Part shown: piece after piece, positions 58,611 through 64,000 of the stretch | How positions within the stretch are numbered: position 1 is the stretch's first letter | Layout: each line of letters starts with the position of its first letter | Assembly: GCA_031289145.1 (NCBI GenBank) | Contig: JAITQA010000063.1 | Coordinates: 20,036 to 84,035, forward strand | DNA: 64,000 nt | Source of the DNA: Dysgonamonadaceae bacterium | GTDB taxonomy: Bacteria; Bacteroidota; Bacteroidia; Bacteroidales; Azobacteroidaceae | Direction: 5' to 3' | The notes under the pieces: generated by a model | Seen by the model: the letters and a program-made list of their open reading frames with translations, nothing else | Databases searched by the model: none | Told to the model about the DNA's origin: nothing | Position numbers and translations under genes: made by a program

Positions 58611-59201
58611 ATGAGAAAAAAAATTTGTATTGCAATTTTTCTATTGACGATTTTCGGTATTTCAATAGATAATGTTACGGCTCAGGAAAATATAGCCGAA
58701 TTATTAAAAAAATGCGAGCGCTCCGATTCGACGAATGTGAGTATTATTCACACACAGAATCCCCGGACAAACGAATCAGGTCCGGTTGCTACAACTGTTA
58801 CCATCCGTTCAAATCCCGGTTTGATTAAGGAATTTCTGAAAGCTTTCGAAAATGATAGAGAAAAAGCCGCTCAAAGTGTTATGAAAGAAAAGGGAGGTAA
58901 GCGGATTTATGCGCACTATGAGTTCGATAGCATTTTTTATACCTTCGAAATGAAAGGAGAAAACGAGGCTAAAGTAATGGCCGTCAAAAAAGGATTCTTT
59001 CACAAAGATTTAGCAAAAATATCGGATTTAAGGGAGATAATCGTTAAGCAAAAAGCCGAACTGGTGCGGCAAAAAGAGAAGATAAACAAGGAAGCTCTGC
59101 GGCAAAAAGAGAAGATAAACAGAGAGGCTGCACGGCAAAAAGAGAAGATAAACAGAGAAGCTGCGCGGCAAAAAGAGAAGATGCGCAAGGAAATTAAGTG
59201 A
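58611..59201 (+). CDS. Exported DUF4252-like protein with Arg/Lys/Glu repeat tail
   Basis: A 196-residue secreted protein: signal peptide about 1-23 (cleavage after VTA), a small alpha/beta domain to about residue 150, then a charged helical tail of four 11-residue repeats ([11 protein letters not shown]). The ATG at 58611 is favoured over an upstream TTG because it gives a clean signal peptide. It is the third gene after the ECF sigma factor and probably belongs to that unit. Small DUF4252-type proteins often follow ECF operons in Bacteroidota; the match here is tentative. Function unknown. Confidence 0.6.
   Translation: MRKKICIAIFLLTIFGISIDNVTAQENIAELLKKCERSDSTNVSIIHTQNPRTNESGPVATTVTIRSNPGLIKEFLKAFENDREKAAQSVMKEKGGKRIYAHYEFDSIFYTFEMKGENEAKVMAVKKGFFHKDLAKISDLREIIVKQKAELVRQKEKINKEALRQKEKINREAARQKEKINREAARQKEKMRKEIK
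59067..59198 (+). repeat. Four 33-bp in-frame tandem repeats
   Basis: Units at 59067, 59100, 59133 and 59166, each 33 bp, encode RQKEKIN[K/R]EA[L/A]; the fourth has diverged to [11 protein letters not shown]. The second and third units are nearly identical in DNA. The tail would form a long charged helix. Confidence 0.92.
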
Positions 59202-59228
59202 AACAATCGGAGATTGCAGATAATTTAC

Positions 59229-59236
59229 TAAATTTG
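59229..59236 (+). promoter_or_regulatory. Possible -7 element of truA
   Basis: TAAATTTG fits the TAnnTTTG consensus and lies 22 bases before the chosen truA ATG. No good TTTG is seen at -33, so it may only be chance in an AT-rich spacer. Confidence 0.35.
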
Positions 59237-59257
59237 CAGATAGAATCCGATTCACGT

Positions 59258-60010
59258 ATGCAACGTTTTTTTATCTATCTGTCATACAATGGCGCTAATT
59301 ATTGCGGTTGGCAAAATCAGCCCAACGGTATTTCCATCCAGCAAAAAATGGAAGAAAGCCTGAGCATTCTGCTGCGGAAGCCCGTTTCAGTCACAGGGGC
59401 CGGAAGGACAGACGCCGGTGTTCATGCGTGGACAATGGTAGCCCATTTCGACTGGGAAGCTACCGGTTTGCTTCCTGAAATCCTGACGGATAAGCTGAAC
59501 CGCATTTTGCCGCATGATATAGCCGTTCAAAAAATCGTCGAAGTGTTTCCGGAAGCACATGCCCGGTTCGACGCCGTTTCGCGGACTTACCGCTATTTCA
59601 TTACCTTGGAAAAAAACCCGTTCGATTATCCTTTCCGGCACCGGATCAAATACATGCCGGACTTCGATAAGATGAATAAAGCGGCGCAAATTTTATCGGA
59701 ATACACGGATTTTACCAGTTTCAGTAAACTACATACGGATGTGAAGACCAATTTGTGCCGGATTATGGAAGCCGCTTGGACACAAGAAGGAACGGACTGG
59801 GTTTTTACTATCCGCGCAAACCGCTTTTTGCGAAACATGGTACGCGCCATCGTGGGCACGCTTATTGAAGTTGGTAAAAACAAATTATCTTTAGAAGATT
59901 TTCGCCGGATAATCGAATCCAAAGACCGGAGCCAGGCGGGAACTTCCGCCCCCGGAAACGCATTGTTCCTGACGGATATCGAATATCCGGCGGAAATCTT
60001 CATGGATTAG
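59258..60010 (+). CDS. truA: tRNA pseudouridine(38-40) synthase
   Basis: Cytoplasmic enzyme of 250 residues making pseudouridine at positions 38-40 of tRNA anticodon arms. The catalytic aspartate is D52 in [11 protein letters not shown]. Other family segments are [21 protein letters not shown] at the start (20 residues after a cut of one), SRTYRYFI in the middle and [13 protein letters not shown] near the end. The start at 59258 is preferred over an in-frame GTG at 59198, which would overlap the previous gene. Its stop codon overlaps that of the convergent gene. Confidence 0.95.
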   Translation: MQRFFIYLSYNGANYCGWQNQPNGISIQQKMEESLSILLRKPVSVTGAGRTDAGVHAWTMVAHFDWEATGLLPEILTDKLNRILPHDIAVQKIVEVFPEAHARFDAVSRTYRYFITLEKNPFDYPFRHRIKYMPDFDKMNKAAQILSEYTDFTSFSKLHTDVKTNLCRIMEAAWTQEGTDWVFTIRANRFLRNMVRAIVGTLIEVGKNKLSLEDFRRIIESKDRSQAGTSAPGNALFLTDIEYPAEIFMD

Positions 60011-61440
60011 CGCTTGGCGCCAATAGGAATCGCGAATCCCAATTGGATATTCAACGCCTTGGTAGAAGTCGGAATAAAATCGGAATTCACACGGGGAACA
60101 AGGTAATCACCGGCAATGTACAGACCGTGGCCAAGATGCAAGGCAAGCCCGAACGTTTTTGATTCACCGTGAACGAACGAATAGCTCAAGCCTAACTCAA
60201 CTTCACTGAAAGGACGATAGGCGCCAGCAAGGGTAAATTCCGAAATGGTCTGTACCGGGCTAAAATGATTCGTGGTAAGAAAACCTACATTCAATTTGTC
60301 TTTTAAAAATGTATAGGCGATCCCACAATTTAATTTTGCACCCAAACTACTGCTTTTAAGGCCTGTATCAGCATCTTTTTTCAACGATAATGCATCCTTG
60401 AAATAATCTTCCAAATCCGATAAAGCATCGTCCGAATTTAAATCAATCGGCGGCGTCCCTGTTCCTGTAATAACTTGATCAGCTGCATGAGCCGACAGGT
60501 ATTCGGTTTTGTCATTCCAAGTGATAAAACCGGCATCGGTCAAAGCGGCCGAAACCGTAAATCCGTCCCAAAAAGCCAAATTGTCTTTGAAATCAAAATA
60601 GTTACCCGGCTTGAAAGTTGCCCCCAAATCGAACCCGAAGCCGGATCCATTGATAAAAGAAGACTTACCGCCGGAACCGAGTTCCTTTAATTTTCCGTCC
60701 TGGTCATACGTCAGTTGCATACCGGGATATATCATCCGCAAAGACGCTTCCGAATTGATTCGCCAGTTGTCCTGTTCCAAAATCAAGTGCATATTGTCTA
60801 TATCCAAACTTGCATTGGCAATTCCTAACAAAATTTTCGCTTTTGCGCCCAGCACAAGTGAATGATTCAATACCGGATATGAACCGCCAATCCCAATTTG
60901 CGTAAATGCATTAGCATTCACACGCAAGTTGCTGAAATCATAATCCGTTCCATTTTCTTCCAAAGCGAATCCCCGTTTTACAAAATCGAAAAACGCTTTG
61001 GGAACGCTGGTCGTAGTATTTGCCCTGGCGCTGACGTCGAATGATAAAAACAGGTCTTTAACATAAAAGCCAAACCCCAATAAAGTATAGTCTACGCCCA
61101 TATCCAAATAATTATTATCGGAAATACCTTTCATAAAATCGTCGTACGAAACGTTTTCATGAAGAAATAATCCACTCTTCCCTTTTTCACCTACGCCGGG
61201 AAATAAAAAATGATCCAGATTAAATGTATTGGTTTTATAGGCTAATGTCAGGTTGGTCAGACCGGGAATCCCGATATAGCCTTTTTCGGGTCTTAAGGCC
61301 GGATTAAATGACGTCTTTGTAAAGGAAGAAGACATAAAATATTCCGTGTTAACCGACTGACCGGATACGGAATGCAGGAAAAAACCAATTCCTGCTAAAA
61401 AAAGTAATACTTTTATAAATTTCAATCGAATAGTATGCAT
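60007..61440 (-). CDS. Putative outer-membrane beta-barrel protein (DUF5723-like)
   Basis: A 477-residue protein with a signal peptide (about 1-27, ending SVSGQ) and a long series of alternating hydrophobic strands rich in Gly, Phe and Tyr, as in Bacteroidota barrels of the DUF5723 type ([20 protein letters not shown] near the N-terminus). The C-terminus ends in a barrel-like strand. It lies 20 nt after the lipoprotein gene in one transcript. No enzymatic motif is seen; a structural or transport role in the outer membrane is inferred. Confidence 0.75.
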   Translation of the reverse strand: MHTIRLKFIKVLLFLAGIGFFLHSVSGQSVNTEYFMSSSFTKTSFNPALRPEKGYIGIPGLTNLTLAYKTNTFNLDHFLFPGVGEKGKSGLFLHENVSYDDFMKGISDNNYLDMGVDYTLLGFGFYVKDLFLSFDVSARANTTTSVPKAFFDFVKRGFALEENGTDYDFSNLRVNANAFTQIGIGGSYPVLNHSLVLGAKAKILLGIANASLDIDNMHLILEQDNWRINSEASLRMIYPGMQLTYDQDGKLKELGSGGKSSFINGSGFGFDLGATFKPGNYFDFKDNLAFWDGFTVSAALTDAGFITWNDKTEYLSAHAADQVITGTGTPPIDLNSDDALSDLEDYFKDALSLKKDADTGLKSSSLGAKLNCGIAYTFLKDKLNVGFLTTNHFSPVQTISEFTLAGAYRPFSEVELGLSYSFVHGESKTFGLALHLGHGLYIAGDYLVPRVNSDFIPTSTKALNIQLGFAIPIGAKR

Positions 61441-61460
61441 AATTATATATAATTTGTTTT

Positions 61461-63173
61461 TTAAAGTTCAAAATGAATACCACCGTCGGTAACAACTCTC
61501 AAGCCCCGGATATCAATGTAATCATTTTTAGTAAGGGCTATATTTCCCCCGGCCAATGTAAATCTAAATCTCAAATATGTAGCGTTTTCTGCTTTATCCA
61601 AGTAGTCCTTGACAATATCTATCGAAAAATCTTTGTTCTCGCCATTGTGTAGATTTACCACTGGCGTTTTAACCCCGGACACATTGATAACTTGTTCTTT
61701 TGCATCTAATAATTCAACTTCGGCAATTATATTTAACTCGGTATTTTGTTGTGTATCTGTTCCTATCACAACATTTACAATATCCGCCTTAAGGGCTATT
61801 TTTTCTTTCTGGTATTGAAACAGCATCTTATGCAGATATTCGTTGCCTAAGGAAATCGGCGGTGCGTCAATCGCAAGCGATAAATTATCAAAAAGCAATG
61901 GGAGTTTGAATACATAATTTCCTTCCATGGTCATACCCCGAGCGGATATTACCGCCTGTTCGTCATGAACATTCAGGGTAAAGGCATAATCAATTTTTTT
62001 CGGAATGCTTCCGTTGCCTGATTTGAATAAATTATCAATAGCGAGAATTTCTCCTTTGCTGCCACTTGGCAAATCGCCCGGATGAGTCGACAAATAAGGC
62101 GCTAAATAATAAGAAGTTGCTTTGACAGCACCGATGGTTGTCGGCTTTGCAAAATCCAGGACACCTTTTAAAGAAAGCGGATCAGTACCGTTGTGCGCAT
62201 CAATTTTATCAATATCCAATTTGGAATCAGCGCCCAAATTAGTATGTAATGTTAAGCATAACGAAGGATTTCCAAATTCAAGTTTATTTCCTGAAAATGA
62301 ACTGTTTAACCCATCAATATTTTTGATAGCTCCCGTAAAGGATTTTTTTCCAGAAACGGCCCCGCGTACGGAATTGATCAAATTTCCGTTATTGTCGCTT
62401 TCAAAAAATAATTGAAATGTCGGTTGGTTTGCCGTTCCGCTGAAACTGTTCGCGACATCTAAATACAGTTGAAAAGCGATATGGGCTTCTGCACCCGCTT
62501 TCGGATACCGGTACGATTCTATGGCTATTTCCGACAGGACATAATTCATATCATTTGTTTTCGATAACACGACTTCTCTTCTGATTTTCCCATTATTTCC
62601 GCCTTTTACCGTAAAATATTCGGTAGGAAAATCAAATTCAAGAATTAACTTTGCATCTCCGGAAACATAATTTACTCCACTCAATTGAAAACGAGCTTTG
62701 ACCATGAAATTATCAAATTTTATCTCTTCGGGCTTAAACGACCAATTTTCGTCAAATTCCGGCACAGGTAATTTATACGCTATCGCTTCCGGATTCAACA
62801 ACAAGGCTTGATTATTTATCGGTGCAGGTATGTTTATTACTTTCGGAAAGTTGACTGAAATTTTTTTCGTCGATTGCTGTTCTACGTGGAAAATATCGTA
62901 GGACGGTAAGTCTAAGCCTTCAAAGTTTCCCGAATATTCAATGTACAGGATGTCATCATCGTCATCTTTTATATCATTGTATTGTTTTTTGAGTTCTTCG
63001 AAAATGGATATCCGTTCCAGGTCGCCAATCGGAACATTTGCCCCATCGGGACTGATTACTACATTTTTATCTAACTTATCATCTGTCAAATCGTAATCGT
63101 GTTCGATACAAGAGGAAAAGAAAAGAATAAAAAAACTAAGGGCCAGTTGAACAAATAGAATTTTCTTTTTCAT
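61461..63173 (-). CDS. Large hypothetical lipoprotein
   Basis: A 570-residue protein with a lipoprotein signal (hydrophobic stretch then FFSSC, lipid cysteine near 22). The remainder is soluble and predominantly beta, with recurring Asp/Asn-rich turns. I do not recognise a known domain. It is the first gene of a pair with a putative outer-membrane barrel, which suggests a joint envelope function. No catalytic motif or repeat family was identified. Confidence 0.75.
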   Translation of the reverse strand: MKKKILFVQLALSFFILFFSSCIEHDYDLTDDKLDKNVVISPDGANVPIGDLERISIFEELKKQYNDIKDDDDDILYIEYSGNFEGLDLPSYDIFHVEQQSTKKISVNFPKVINIPAPINNQALLLNPEAIAYKLPVPEFDENWSFKPEEIKFDNFMVKARFQLSGVNYVSGDAKLILEFDFPTEYFTVKGGNNGKIRREVVLSKTNDMNYVLSEIAIESYRYPKAGAEAHIAFQLYLDVANSFSGTANQPTFQLFFESDNNGNLINSVRGAVSGKKSFTGAIKNIDGLNSSFSGNKLEFGNPSLCLTLHTNLGADSKLDIDKIDAHNGTDPLSLKGVLDFAKPTTIGAVKATSYYLAPYLSTHPGDLPSGSKGEILAIDNLFKSGNGSIPKKIDYAFTLNVHDEQAVISARGMTMEGNYVFKLPLLFDNLSLAIDAPPISLGNEYLHKMLFQYQKEKIALKADIVNVVIGTDTQQNTELNIIAEVELLDAKEQVINVSGVKTPVVNLHNGENKDFSIDIVKDYLDKAENATYLRFRFTLAGGNIALTKNDYIDIRGLRVVTDGGIHFEL

Positions 63174-63276
63174 ACGTACATAAATTGTTTTCTATCAATA
63201 TTTCGCACTTCTACCTAATCTATTGACAAAGAATTAATAACGAGAAGTGCGGATTTATTAACTCTTTGCGTACAAA

Positions 63277-63284
63277 CAAAAATA
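63277..63284 (-). promoter_or_regulatory. Possible -7 element for lipoprotein gene
   Basis: TATTTTTG on the minus strand matches TAnnTTTG and lies about 103 bases before the lipoprotein start. No convincing -33 box is seen. Confidence 0.3.
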
Positions 63285-63748
63285 TTTTCCTGTTTTCATC
63301 AACAGGCTTCGCGGAGCGGATTTCTGCGTATATTACTGTCAATTGTCCAGTGATGATTTACATTTATCGAAATCTGGGTGCAAAATTACTTACAAAATGA
63401 TACCAATTCAAGGGAAATAAGGTCAAATATAGAGATTTGTTTTAAAAATAAAATCATTTTTAGTATACCGAAATAACCAATATATCCAATAATGAAAAAA
63501 ACAGCCTGTTGCAAAAGAAAGAAAATACACTATTTGTTTTTCGAAAGGATTTATGACATAAATATTCATTTCATGCACAAGATTTTAATGACTCAGGGAC
63601 TTATTACCTCATTAAAAAGAATAAGGATGTAGATAAATGAGATATGAATTTTCAGAAGCGAATATTATAGCATTGACGTGCTGAAATTACAAAATCCGAC
63701 ACAACAACAAAAAAAACACAAAAAGTACAATTAGTAGAAAACAATCAT

Positions 63749-63756
63749 TATCTTTG
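63749..63756 (+). promoter_or_regulatory. -7 element for terminal gene
   Basis: TATCTTTG matches TAnnTTTG and is 38 bases before the ATG at 63795. The -33 box is not clear at the usual spacing. Confidence 0.5.
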
Positions 63757-63794
63757 TAACGTACCAACCGAAAAACAATTTAAAATGTAACAAA

Positions 63795-64000
63795 ATGGGA
63801 AATAGCGCCACCCAACTGATTCCACCCTATACGCCCTATCTGCCCTCGTATTATTCAGGCATCATGGGCAAACTGAGAGTCACGCTGCTCAACCTGGACA
63901 TGCAGCAACCGACGCTGAACGTCTACCTGCGGATGCGCATCACCTCCTTCATGGTAGAAAAATATTCGGTAAAGATCACCTGGACGGCTACCAAAGCGAT
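63795..64000 (+). CDS. N-terminal part of an unidentified, possibly large surface protein
   Basis: Open from ATG 63795 to the window end, 68 full codons. The sequence begins MGNSATQLIPPYTPYLPSYY and continues with beta-rich text (GKLRVTLLNLDMQQPTLNVYLRMRITS). The PP-x-YxPYLxxYY opening followed by a strand pattern is similar in style to N-terminal regions of large Bacteroidota repeat proteins with fibronectin-like domains. No signal peptide is visible, and the frame has no better upstream start before a TAG at 63735. The base composition is richer in G and C than the spacer. Confidence 0.6.
   Translation, partial: MGNSATQLIPPYTPYLPSYYSGIMGKLRVTLLNLDMQQPTLNVYLRMRITSFMVEKYSVKITWTATKA

Larger units (their letters stand above)
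63174..63794. other. 621-bp intergenic region with divergent promoters
   Basis: AT-rich spacer between divergent genes. It contains possible -7 elements on both strands (63277-63284 minus, 63749-63756 plus). No gene, hairpin of note or repeat was recognised. Confidence 0.5.

Noticed and set aside
1..64000. CRISPR arrays, rRNA, tRNA genes and complete insertion sequences
   Set aside because: No regularly spaced short repeats, rRNA stretches, cloverleaf candidates or transposase genes with terminal inverted repeats were seen on reading; a dedicated scan (tRNAscan, ISfinder) was not possible.

Overview
The window is a chromosomal segment of a member of the Bacteroidota, most likely order Bacteroidales. 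The support is a SusC/SusD pair, the Bacteroidota order of the division and cell-wall cluster (mraZ to ftsZ followed by a YqeY-like gene), several lipoproteins with Bacteroidota-style lipoboxes, and promoters of the TTTG-N19..21-TAnnTTTG type instead of classical -35/-10 boxes. No rRNA, tRNA or CRISPR array was recognised.

Layout. 1-1625 (+): 3' end of an ornithine aminotransferase gene and an alpha/beta hydrolase gene. 1627-26343 (-): an apparently single long operon, read right to left. It encodes three giant polyketide/secondary-lipid synthase subunits (1339, 2377 and 1467 aa), an acyl carrier protein, a GT1-type glycosyltransferase, a MATE exporter, a split ABC transporter (one ATPase, two MacB-like permeases), a HlyD-type adaptor and a TolC-type outer-membrane channel. 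26984-31763 (+): an isolated susC-susD pair behind a good promoter. 31798-38377 (-): glyS, an FKBP-type isomerase lipoprotein, an S9 peptidase lipoprotein, a Sua5/YrdC-type tRNA-modification enzyme and an M23 peptidase. 38644-39603 (+): a putative HTH protein. 39613-55396 (-): yqeY-like gene, ftsZ, ftsA, ftsQ, murC, murG, ftsW, murD, mraY, murE, ftsI-type PBP, ftsL-like gene, rsmH and mraZ (transcribed mraZ first). 55775-60010 (+): a deleted AAA/DUF4143 ATPase pseudogene, a T4 Rnl2-type RNA ligase, an ECF sigma factor with a membrane partner and a repeat-bearing secreted protein, then truA. 60007-63173 (-): a putative outer-membrane barrel protein and a lipoprotein. 63795-64000 (+): the start of a protein that runs off the window.

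The most interesting part is the 25-kb synthase operon. Together its proteins carry KS-AT, KS-AT-ACP-ACP-KR and KS-AT-DH-phosphopantetheinyl transferase modules, and two subunits also have N-terminal nitronate-monooxygenase/PfaD-like (enoyl-reductase-type) regions. The domain set resembles PUFA-synthase/heterocyst-glycolipid-type secondary lipid synthases, but the distribution is unusual: PfaD-like domains are fused in front of KS, one copy looks catalytically dead, and the DH and PPTase are fused to a third KS. With a glycosyltransferase and two export systems in the same operon, the simplest inference is an iteratively built, glycosylated, exported lipid or polyene. The product cannot be read from the sequence.

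The mur/fts cluster is conventional. MurE carries the DNPR motif of meso-diaminopimelate-adding enzymes. The 55-60 kb region is accessory-like, with a decaying ATPase gene, RNA ligase and sigma-factor module between housekeeping genes.
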